The position numbers and the translations under genes were made by a program. Below the pieces are notes generated by a model. That model saw only the letters and a program-made list of their open reading frames with translations, did no database searches and was not told the origin of the DNA. A DNA stretch of 64,000 nt from Actinomycetota bacterium (lineage in GTDB: Bacteria; Actinomycetota; Acidimicrobiia; Actinomarinales; Actinomarinaceae). This document shows positions 43,787 through 51,058 of this stretch, piece after piece (the stretch's first letter is position 1; every line of letters begins with the position of its first letter). Location: positions 276,513 to 340,512 of the forward strand of contig JACNGE010000014.1 in the NCBI GenBank assembly GCA_014384285.1, read 5' to 3'.

Positions 43787-45118
43787 TTAGCAGAATATTT
43801 TTTCAACATCTTCTATGCTTTCTGGATGCGTGAACACGACGAGCTTATCTTTAGCTGCGAATTTCCAATTTCCAGAAGGTATGTATGTATTCTCTCTTCT
43901 AGTTACACCTGCAATAAGACAATTATTTGGTAACTCTAGTTGAGAAATTGATTTGTCTAAAATTTCACATTTTTCGCTAATAATAATTTCCAATGCTTCA
44001 ATATCAGTATCTTCAAAAGTTAGAGCGGATGTAACTTGAGAAGATCGTACATCTTTTAGAATTGAATTTGCAGCAGAAATTCTTGTGGAAATTGTTGCTT
44101 GTATTGACGAATCTTTTAGTAATTCTAAGTAGTCAATTTTATTGACCCTCGTAATAATCTCAGTTGCACCAAGAGCCTTGCCAACTAATGAACAGACTAT
44201 ATTTTTAGAATCATCTTTACTCAAAGCAACAATTGCAGATTCATCATCTACACCAATATCAATTAAATTCTTAGGAACTTTAGGATCATTACATACAACA
44301 ATGACATGTGAGTTATTTTCAGCTATTCTATTGCAGTCTTTTTCATCATCGTCAACTACAACAACATCATATTTTTTATGTATTCTATGGGCTAGTAATT
44401 CTGAAGCACGTGATGCTCCTATGATAATGACTTTTCGGAGCTCCTTTTTTTCCTCGACACCAAGGAGAGATAGGGCAGTTTGAACGTCGCCATTTTTAAC
44501 GATTATTTTTACATGATCATCCATTTCTAGTTGAGTGTCTCCATTAGCTAAATTAGATACAGTATCCCTAACATAAGCAGTGACCAACCAATTCTCTCTT
44601 CCTCCAAATTCATGAATATTACTTAATTTATTGCTAAGTAGGGGGGATGATTCTGAAACAACTCCACCAATAGAAAGAAGTTTGCCATCACCAAATTCAT
44701 GAATATCATAAATACCGGCTCTAGAGAGTAGTTTTTCGATTTCATCACACGCTGAATCTGATGGATCAATAATTTGATCTATTTTAAGTTCATCAAGCTC
44801 ATTTTTCATTGAGTTGTCTTGTACTCTGGCGAAAGATTTTTTTGTTCCCATGTTTTTTGCTAAATAACAACTAAGCATATTTACATTTTCATTATCAGTC
44901 ACAGCAATTATTAAATCTGCATCTTCTGCTCCTGCTTGCATTAAGGAACTAGGGCTGCCACCATTTCCATGTATAACAAGAGCATCTAGCGTAGAGTTAA
45001 GTTCTTCTACTTTGTTAAGATTTTCTTCTATAAGAGTCACGTCATGTTGTTCGCCAGAGAGTTTAGTTGCCAAAAAGTTTCCAACTTCTCCAGCTCCAAT
45101 GATGATTATTTTTTTCAA
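43787..45118 (-). CDS. trkA: TrkA potassium uptake regulatory protein
   Basis: This 443-aa cytoplasmic gating subunit has two tandem RCK modules. The first Rossmann motif is IIIGAGEVGNFLATKL near the N-terminus; the second half starts VIIIGASRASELLAHRI at about residue 230. Each is followed by a TrkA-C domain. Start is TTG with a GAGG ribosome binding site (complement of 45124-45127) 8 nt upstream. It is the first gene of a trkA-trkH operon, divergent from rsfS. Confidence 0.94.
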   Translation of the reverse strand: MKKIIIIGAGEVGNFLATKLSGEQHDVTLIEENLNKVEELNSTLDALVIHGNGGSPSSLMQAGAEDADLIIAVTDNENVNMLSCYLAKNMGTKKSFARVQDNSMKNELDELKIDQIIDPSDSACDEIEKLLSRAGIYDIHEFGDGKLLSIGGVVSESSPLLSNKLSNIHEFGGRENWLVTAYVRDTVSNLANGDTQLEMDDHVKIIVKNGDVQTALSLLGVEEKKELRKVIIIGASRASELLAHRIHKKYDVVVVDDDEKDCNRIAENNSHVIVVCNDPKVPKNLIDIGVDDESAIVALSKDDSKNIVCSLVGKALGATEIITRVNKIDYLELLKDSSIQATISTRISAANSILKDVRSSQVTSALTFEDTDIEALEIIISEKCEILDKSISQLELPNNCLIAGVTRRENTYIPSGNWKFAAKDKLVVFTHPESIEDVEKIFC

Positions 45119-45144
45119 ATTAGCCTCATTATTAAGGATAGTGT

Positions 45145-45150
45145 CATTAT
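45145..45150 (+). promoter_or_regulatory. Candidate -10 box of rsfS (CATTAT), leaderless
   Basis: CATTAT ends 7 nt before ATG 45158 in the 39-nt divergent gap with trkA. Its position supports ATG 45158 as the rsfS start and a leaderless mRNA. Confidence 0.35.
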
Positions 45151-45157
45151 TTATTAC

Positions 45158-45529
45158 ATGGTAATATATTTATTAGTGTCTAATAATATATACAAAAATA
45201 AAAATGTAATCTTAGACTCAATAATTGATATTTTATTGATTCAGAATATAAAAGATATCAAAGTTTATGAACCTAAAGCTGATGTTTACAGTGATTATGC
45301 AATTATCTCAACAGCATCATCGAATATCCAAATGAATTCAGCTTTAAGGAAAGTTTCATCTTTTCTTAAAGTAAACGGAAGAGAAGATTTGTCAGAGGGC
45401 TTAAATTCTTCTTGGATCTTACTTCAGTCTGAAGGTTTATCGTTGCATATCTTTTCAGAAGAGGCTAGAAAATATTATTCAATAGATGATCTGTATTTTG
45501 ATAGCAATTTAGTGAATCAATATGGTTAA
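45158..45529 (+). CDS. rsfS: Ribosomal silencing factor RsfS (Iojap/YbeB)
   Basis: The product of about 123 aa binds uL14 on the large subunit and blocks subunit joining in starved cells. Family features are DYAIISTASSNIQMNSALRKVSSF in the middle (given here as DYAIISTAS...), SSWILLQSEGLSLHIFS and EARKYYSIDDLY at the end. An open frame extends upstream to 45044, but that part is antisense to trkA and unlike RsfS. ATG 45158 fits a leaderless promoter; GTG 45176 is an alternative. It normally follows nadD, from which the trk genes separate it. Confidence 0.85.
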   Translation: MVIYLLVSNNIYKNKNVILDSIIDILLIQNIKDIKVYEPKADVYSDYAIISTASSNIQMNSALRKVSSFLKVNGREDLSEGLNSSWILLQSEGLSLHIFSEEARKYYSIDDLYFDSNLVNQYG

Positions 45530-45543
45530 AATTTTATCTATTA

Positions 45544-45616
45544 GGGGCTGTAGCTCAGCTGGCAGAGCACCTGCATGGCATGCAGGGGGTCAGGGGTTCA
45601 AATCCCCTCAGCTCCA
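45544..45616 (+). tRNA. tRNA-Ala (GGC)
   Basis: A 73-nt cloverleaf. Acceptor GGGGCTG pairs with CAGCTCC, including the G3.U70 wobble that is the alanine identity element. The anticodon stem CCTGC/GCAGG encloses ATGGCAT (GGC at 45577-45579). The T-arm is CAGGGG-TTCAAAT-CCCCT. It lies 14 nt after rsfS and 9 nt before the flippase gene. Confidence 0.96.
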
Positions 45617-45625
45617 CTTAACAAA

Positions 45626-46852
45626 ATGAATATTTCATTTGTTAGAGAAATTCTTAAACAAACTAAGGATTTAATACTTTCTCAATTTTTTGTTGCCGCA
45701 GTATCTCTTTTACAAGTATCTCTTGTAGTTAAATTGCTTGGTGTTGAAAAATATGGAATTGTAACATTAATCGTGACACTACCAAGCTTAGTTTTTAGAG
45801 CTCTACACTCAAAAAATAGCGACGTAACACTGTTGACTCTTAATGAAAAATCATCAGTTCTATACTCGTATCTATTTGATATGTTAATTGGCTTGGTTGC
45901 TTTTTTGATTTGTCTAAGTGCATTAAATCTTCCAATAAAAAACTATTTTGGAATCCCGAAAATTGAAACATATATCGTAATATATTTTGGTTCACGGATA
46001 TTACAGACCTTTTCCGAGACTTCAAAAGCTTGGCTCATTAGCAGCAATAGTTTAAGAAAATTTTCAGTTCTAGAATCTTTGTCAGTTGCCGTAAGATTTA
46101 TTGCCATAGTAAGCCTTATTTCTATTACCCCATCTGTTGAGAACTATATAATAGGCCAAACTGTTTACTCAATTTTTTATGGAGTCAGCAGTCTCTTTTA
46201 TGTAGTAAACAATATTAAGATTCACAGATTTGTATTTAAGGATTTCAAAAAGTATCTGAGATCTACCTTCTCACATTATAAGTCAATTCGCCTTAATCAA
46301 ATTATTGGTTTGATACCCCAACATTTTGATGTGATAGTTATTTCAATAATAAGTGATTATTCTTCAGTTGGAATTTATAGATTTGCAAAAAGATTAATAG
46401 AACCAGTTAACTATATTGTTGCAATTTTTAATCCGTGGATTCAAAGTAAATTAAGCAGAGTTGAAGAAAACTTTGATATTCAAACATTTTTTATAAAATT
46501 TTTAATACCCGTTGCTTCTGTGGTAACTCTTTTTTATGTATTATTTGGAAAAACTTTTATTGAAATTGTTGGCTCTGAAGAATTTCTAAAATCTTATGAA
46601 CCTTTGGTAATTCTTCTAATTGGATACGTTACATTTTTATTAACTTTTTGGGTTAGACAGTTATTACTTTTTAATAACTTAATTATTTTTCATACTTACG
46701 GAAAGTTGATTTACACATTCTCATTTATATTCTTTTCTTTAATTCTTTCTCCAGCATATGGATATAACGGCATTGCTTTGTCTTTGACCATAGCTATCAT
46801 TTTTCAGAAATTATTTGAGATAAGGATATATAGAAAAAAAGTAATTCAATAA
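45626..46852 (+). CDS. Polysaccharide flippase (Wzx/MOP superfamily)
   Basis: This 408-aa membrane protein has about 12 hydrophobic spans. It begins with the typical LSQFFVAAVSLLQVSLVVKLLG segment (abbreviated LSQFFVAA...VKLLG) and contains the mid-protein LIPQHFDVIVIS and YRFAKRLIEP motifs of lipid-linked oligosaccharide flippases. It would move an undecaprenyl-linked glycan across the membrane. The frame extends back into tRNA-Ala, but that N-terminus is an artefact; ATG 45626 is the start. First gene of a surface-glycan cluster running to 51.06 kb. Confidence 0.85.
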   Translation: MNISFVREILKQTKDLILSQFFVAAVSLLQVSLVVKLLGVEKYGIVTLIVTLPSLVFRALHSKNSDVTLLTLNEKSSVLYSYLFDMLIGLVAFLICLSALNLPIKNYFGIPKIETYIVIYFGSRILQTFSETSKAWLISSNSLRKFSVLESLSVAVRFIAIVSLISITPSVENYIIGQTVYSIFYGVSSLFYVVNNIKIHRFVFKDFKKYLRSTFSHYKSIRLNQIIGLIPQHFDVIVISIISDYSSVGIYRFAKRLIEPVNYIVAIFNPWIQSKLSRVEENFDIQTFFIKFLIPVASVVTLFYVLFGKTFIEIVGSEEFLKSYEPLVILLIGYVTFLLTFWVRQLLLFNNLIIFHTYGKLIYTFSFIFFSLILSPAYGYNGIALSLTIAIIFQKLFEIRIYRKKVIQ

Positions 46853-46898
46853 AAATAAAGATTACATCTATTTTGAAAACTTTAATTATGATTAACTT

Positions 46899-48230
46899 AT
46901 GGTAAATAAAAACCAAATTAAAAATTTATCTCTGTTCTTATGCTTATTTTTTTACTGTTTAGATGCTTATTCTTTTTTTAATGTACCATTTTCTTGGATT
47001 GGGCTTATAGGAATTTCTTTAATTGCTGTGATTAGTGATTACAGGATTTTACTCAACACTAATTTCTATATCATTATTTTTATTCTACTAGTACCAAGCA
47101 TTGCCAACTCTATCTTGATGCAGTCTTTCGATAATAATCTTAACCTTTTACTTAGATCATTTAATGTTGTATCTTTTCTTGTAGTTTTAATTTTTTCCTT
47201 GAAATTTTTTAATATTTCTGAAAATATTGAATTTATGAACATATTACAAAAATTGATTCTTGCCCTTTCAATTTTTGCTATATATTCATACTTTGCACAA
47301 ATTTATGACCTACCAGAATTTTTAAGAAACAGATCAAATACTGGATTATTAGGCGATGCCTCTCAAACTACTTTTTGGAAAAATGAACCTCACAGAATGG
47401 TAGGGACGTTTAGGGAGCCTGTTTTACTTGTATCAACAGTTCTACCATTATTTTATTTGTATTTGTTTTCTACTAAAAAAATGCATTTATTTACAGTGTT
47501 AACCGCCTCACTAGTTATTGGCTTAACTCGTAGCGACTTAGTGAGAGTTTACTTTTTTATTACCTTTATAGTTTTATTTCTCTCTTCCTTAAAAAGAAAA
47601 AGAATTAATAAAGTAATTTATCCGGTAATTTTAGTTTTAATATTTTCTTTAATTGGTATCAGGGAATGTGATTTAAACCCAAAAAGTAGTGATTGCATAA
47701 GCTCAGATACAGTACCCTCAGTACTTGAGCCATTAGTATTTAGCGATGTTGAGAATACTCTCCAAATAGGAAATGACAGGAATGCAGTGGTTGAATATGC
47801 AATTTATTCATTTACTAGATTTTCGCCACAGGGAATTACATCAGTAAACCAAGGGTTTGGTTTATTTCTTTCTGAGGAGATAAGTAATGAAATGTACTTT
47901 ACTAACAGAACTTTACCAAAGCATTTACTCACTAGGTATGAAGCCAAAAATTTTGGTACAGGTAATTATTCACTTCTTAGTTATTATCCAAATGTCCAAA
48001 ATTTATTTGTTAATGCATCTCTGTCTTTTGGAGCATCATTTATTGCCTTTTTATTTTTAGTTTTGTTACATATTTTTACTTCTTCCAAAAAGAATTTAGA
48101 ACTCTATTTATTTTTACTATTTGCTCTTTTTTTCTTCTTAACACCTATTGAAGAATTTAATGCTTTTACAGCACTTGTTATTGGAGCTGGGTATAACATG
48201 ATTACTAGTAATAAAAAAGATTCATCATAA
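46899..48230 (+). CDS. Wzy/O-antigen-polymerase-like membrane protein
   Basis: This 443-aa protein has about ten membrane spans and one large extracytoplasmic loop (about 260-355) with two cysteines (CDLNPKSSDC), which may form a disulfide. The segment MVGTFREPVLLVS before a span resembles the conserved region of O-antigen ligase/polymerase proteins. Wzy proteins vary widely, so the call rests on topology, that loop and the neighbouring flippase and glycosyltransferase. It probably polymerises or ligates the glycan outside the membrane. Its TAA stop overlaps the proposed serC start. Confidence 0.7.
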   Translation: MVNKNQIKNLSLFLCLFFYCLDAYSFFNVPFSWIGLIGISLIAVISDYRILLNTNFYIIIFILLVPSIANSILMQSFDNNLNLLLRSFNVVSFLVVLIFSLKFFNISENIEFMNILQKLILALSIFAIYSYFAQIYDLPEFLRNRSNTGLLGDASQTTFWKNEPHRMVGTFREPVLLVSTVLPLFYLYLFSTKKMHLFTVLTASLVIGLTRSDLVRVYFFITFIVLFLSSLKRKRINKVIYPVILVLIFSLIGIRECDLNPKSSDCISSDTVPSVLEPLVFSDVENTLQIGNDRNAVVEYAIYSFTRFSPQGITSVNQGFGLFLSEEISNEMYFTNRTLPKHLLTRYEAKNFGTGNYSLLSYYPNVQNLFVNASLSFGASFIAFLFLVLLHIFTSSKKNLELYLFLLFALFFFLTPIEEFNAFTALVIGAGYNMITSNKKDSS

Positions 48231-49291
48231 CAAAATATAACTTTTCTCCAGGACCAGCAAAACTGAATAGGGAAGTGCTCGAAGTGGTTGAAAAAAATAT
48301 TTTAGAATATAAAGCTGAAGGTATTTCAATACTTGAACTTTCACACAGAAGTAATAGTTTTCAAGAGATTCTTGATAAAACTAAGGACAACCTGCAACAA
48401 TTACTAGACATACCTTCAAATTACAGGATATTGTTTCTTCAAGGTGGTGCAACTTTTCAAAATGCTTTCATTCCGCACAACATCGACGATAATAAAAGCC
48501 TATCCAATTTAGTTACGGGTACATGGGGGGCTAAAACATATGAAGACTTTGTAAAAATTAGAAAAATACAAAAGATAGATTTAGATGTTTCACAAATTAA
48601 AGATTTTCTAGAGCAAGGCACTGATAAATATTCTGATATGACAGATTATATGCACATTACTTCAAACGAAACTATCGAAGGTGTGCAGATTAGAAACTTT
48701 AACCTAATTAATCAGAACCTTATAATAGACAGCTCCTCTGACATAGGTTCGTATAAATTCGATTGGAATAATGTTGCATATCTTTATGCAGGTGCTCAAA
48801 AAAATCTAGGAATACCTGGTGTGACAATTTCAATAATAAGGGAAGACTTAATTAACGAGAATCAGAATCCTATTTATTTAAATTTAAAAAAATTGGTAGA
48901 TAAAGACTCTATTCTAAATACACCCCCAACATTTTCAATCTACGTTCTAAAACTTGTGACCGATTGGATGTTAGAAACTGGTGGTGTTGATTATTTTGAA
49001 CAACAATCAATACAAAATTCTAAAACTGTTTATTCATTTCTTGAAAATTATGAAGATCATGTTGTATTACCAATTCCAGAATATTCAAGAAGTAGGATGA
49101 ATATAGTATTTAAATTTAAGAATGAGATGAATGAAGATTCATTCATCAAAAAATCCCTTGAAAGAAACATAATAGGAATAAAGGGACACCGGAGTGTAGG
49201 CGGAATAAGAGTAAGTTTGTATAACTCTATCGACAAGTCTTCAGTGGAATATTTATTGGAATTTATGAAATCTTTTTTTGAAGAATTATGA
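48227..49291 (+). CDS. serC: Phosphoserine aminotransferase with non-canonical start
   Basis: This PLP enzyme converts 3-phosphohydroxypyruvate to phosphoserine. The PLP lysine lies in YAGAQKNLGIPG, and SHRS and FLQGGATFQ are other SerC motifs. The first usual start codon is GTG 48275, but the 16 codons before it encode KYNFSPGPAKLNREV, the conserved SerC N-terminus. The frame is open back to the stop at 48212 and contains no ATG, GTG or TTG there. The likely start is therefore ATA 48227 (or ATC 48224), overlapping the upstream TAA. That gives about 354 aa, normal for the family. A single G-to-A change at 48229 of an ATGA overlap would explain it. Sequencing error is the alternative. Confidence 0.85.
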   Translation: MTKYNFSPGPAKLNREVLEVVEKNILEYKAEGISILELSHRSNSFQEILDKTKDNLQQLLDIPSNYRILFLQGGATFQNAFIPHNIDDNKSLSNLVTGTWGAKTYEDFVKIRKIQKIDLDVSQIKDFLEQGTDKYSDMTDYMHITSNETIEGVQIRNFNLINQNLIIDSSSDIGSYKFDWNNVAYLYAGAQKNLGIPGVTISIIREDLINENQNPIYLNLKKLVDKDSILNTPPTFSIYVLKLVTDWMLETGGVDYFEQQSIQNSKTVYSFLENYEDHVVLPIPEYSRSRMNIVFKFKNEMNEDSFIKKSLERNIIGIKGHRSVGGIRVSLYNSIDKSSVEYLLEFMKSFFEEL

Positions 49292-49953
49292 AAAATTACA
49301 GTTTTGAAAATTATTATTTCAACAACTCAGATGTAAAGGGAGTTAAAACAGAGATAAACTTCTCAAAAAAAAATAGTTTTAAAATAATTTTGCATGAAGA
49401 AACTCAAAACTATTATGAAACAACTAAGGATATCGAAATTGTCAAAGAATTTCCACCCCTATTATTTTCAGTTAATGTAGACCCAAAAGAAATACTTTCA
49501 TTGAAAAGCTTTGATGAGATTAATGAATTAACACTCTTGGATGGACACCATCGATTTGAACATCTAAATTTATACTCTTATGATCTTGCAGTTCCAATCG
49601 TTCTAATTTCAAATAATGATGTAAGGGTTGAAAGTTATAATTCAATAATTAATGTCAGTGAAAAACAGTTAAATGATATTCTCATAGAAAATGAGTTTAA
49701 ATTATCTAGCTCCCCAGACTTTTTTTTATATTTTCAAAATAAAAAATATTCTAACAATGAGATTACGAGCGTGTACGACTTGTATGACTTCAAGCGCAAA
49801 CTTATAAGTTCAGAAATAATCACTCCCATTCAAAATGATATCAGAGCAGATGAAAACAAAATCTTAAATTTTACACCGCTTAAATTAAGTGATTTTAAAA
49901 AAGAGAATTATTTATTTCCACCAAAGTCGACTTGGATATCACCTAGAATTTAA
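49288..49953 (+). CDS. SerK/SbnI- or DUF1015-like protein with DGHHR motif
   Basis: This 221-aa protein has the central motif LLDGHHRFEHL (about residues 89-99) and a C-terminal FPPKSTWISP. The same two landmarks occur in ParB-fold free-serine kinases (archaeal SerK, staphylococcal SbnI) and in DUF1015 proteins, which often neighbour ser genes. It overlaps serC by 4 nt (ATGA), so the two are translated together. I infer serine or phosphoserine metabolism. If it is a kinase, it would make O-phosphoserine from free serine, the same product as SerC. The rest of the sequence is divergent, so the exact activity is open. Confidence 0.6.
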   Translation: MKNYSFENYYFNNSDVKGVKTEINFSKKNSFKIILHEETQNYYETTKDIEIVKEFPPLLFSVNVDPKEILSLKSFDEINELTLLDGHHRFEHLNLYSYDLAVPIVLISNNDVRVESYNSIINVSEKQLNDILIENEFKLSSSPDFFLYFQNKKYSNNEITSVYDLYDFKRKLISSEIITPIQNDIRADENKILNFTPLKLSDFKKENYLFPPKSTWISPRI

Positions 49954-49960
49954 TTTGATT

Positions 49961-51058
49961 ATGAAAGTATGTCATGTAATTAATACATTAAATAGGGGTG
50001 GAGCAGAAACTCATTTACTAGATTTAGTTAAAGAACAGAACAACAGAGGATATGCGATTAGTTTAGTAGTGATAGGCTCTGACAATCCAAATATTATATC
50101 TCTTGAAAATGAATTCATTAATCTTGAAATACAAATAAAAAGATTAAATGGCCCTAGGATGTTTAATTTAAGATCTTATATGAAATTACATAGATTTATC
50201 AATGAAAATAATTACAATGTAGTCCATTCACATCAACCTCGAAGTGATTTTATGATGCATATTTTAAAAAAATTCTCAGGAAATTTTAAGTGGATTGTAA
50301 GTGTACATGGAAAATATGATACTTATTTAGAAAGTACAAAATTGTCAAATAGGCTGAAGAAAAAATTTATGATATCTTTAGCAGGCTATTGGGATCATGC
50401 AGATACAATAATTGCAATCTCAGATTCAGTTAGCGAATGGATTGTGAATCTAAATAGTAATCTTGAGCCAAAAGTAATTCCTTATTGGGTTGAGCAAAAT
50501 AATTTAAATTCTAATTATTCAACTAAAGAAGACATTACCATAGGCTTTCTTGGTCGGATAAACAAAAATAAAGGAATAGAAGATTTATTAGAAGTATTTA
50601 ATAATCTTGATGAGAATAATTTGAATTTGGTGATTGGGGGACATGCTGACGAACAATACCTAGAATATCTGAATTCAATTTCCCAACAGACAAAAAAGGA
50701 ATCTATAAAATATTTAGGTTATGTTGAAAATAGAAAGTTATTTTTTGATGAGATTGATATATTTATTTTCCCATCATTTTCTGAAGGATTAGGACTTGTT
50801 TTATTAGAAGCAATGAGTTTTTCAAAAATATGTGTAACAAGAGATATACCCCCAATGAATAATTATTTGAATCTAGACAGTGGCTATTTATTTACGGATA
50901 ACACTACGATGTTAAATTCTCTTAATGAGGCTATCCAAGACATGAGAAAAGATAAAAATAAAATAAAATCTAAATTGTTTAGTATTGAAGAGGTGGTTAA
51001 GAATGCAAGTGTGGCTTCTATATTTCCACTTTTAGAACAGGTCTATAATTATGAGTGA
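49961..51058 (+). CDS. Glycosyltransferase family 4 (GT-B)
   Basis: This 365-aa glycosyltransferase starts MKVCHVINTLNRGGAETHLL, the usual N-terminus of GT4 proteins. It has the C-terminal donor site FGLGRINKNKG-like segment and SEGLGLVLLEAMS with the E-x7-E motif. It adds a sugar from a nucleotide or lipid donor at the cytoplasmic face. A longer frame from 49889 overlaps the previous gene and is rejected; ATG 49961 is 7 nt after that gene's stop. It belongs with the flippase and Wzy-like genes to one glycan pathway. It overlaps leuS by 8 nt. Confidence 0.9.
   Translation: MKVCHVINTLNRGGAETHLLDLVKEQNNRGYAISLVVIGSDNPNIISLENEFINLEIQIKRLNGPRMFNLRSYMKLHRFINENNYNVVHSHQPRSDFMMHILKKFSGNFKWIVSVHGKYDTYLESTKLSNRLKKKFMISLAGYWDHADTIIAISDSVSEWIVNLNSNLEPKVIPYWVEQNNLNSNYSTKEDITIGFLGRINKNKGIEDLLEVFNNLDENNLNLVIGGHADEQYLEYLNSISQQTKKESIKYLGYVENRKLFFDEIDIFIFPSFSEGLGLVLLEAMSFSKICVTRDIPPMNNYLNLDSGYLFTDNTTMLNSLNEAIQDMRKDKNKIKSKLFSIEEVVKNASVASIFPLLEQVYNYE

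Noticed and set aside
44142-44483. 113-aa plus-strand frame inside trkA
   Set aside because: It is antisense to a well-supported gene, with no family resemblance; the same holds for the other opposite-strand frames inside core genes.
45575-45625. Extended flippase frame starting inside tRNA-Ala (GSGVQIPSAP-type peptide)
   Set aside because: This peptide is the well-known spurious translation of tRNA T-arm sequence; ATG 45626 is the start.
49889-49960. Extended GT4 frame overlapping the DGHHR gene
   Set aside because: ATG 49961 yields the standard MKVCHVINTLNRGGAE start; the extension is out-of-frame coding sequence.
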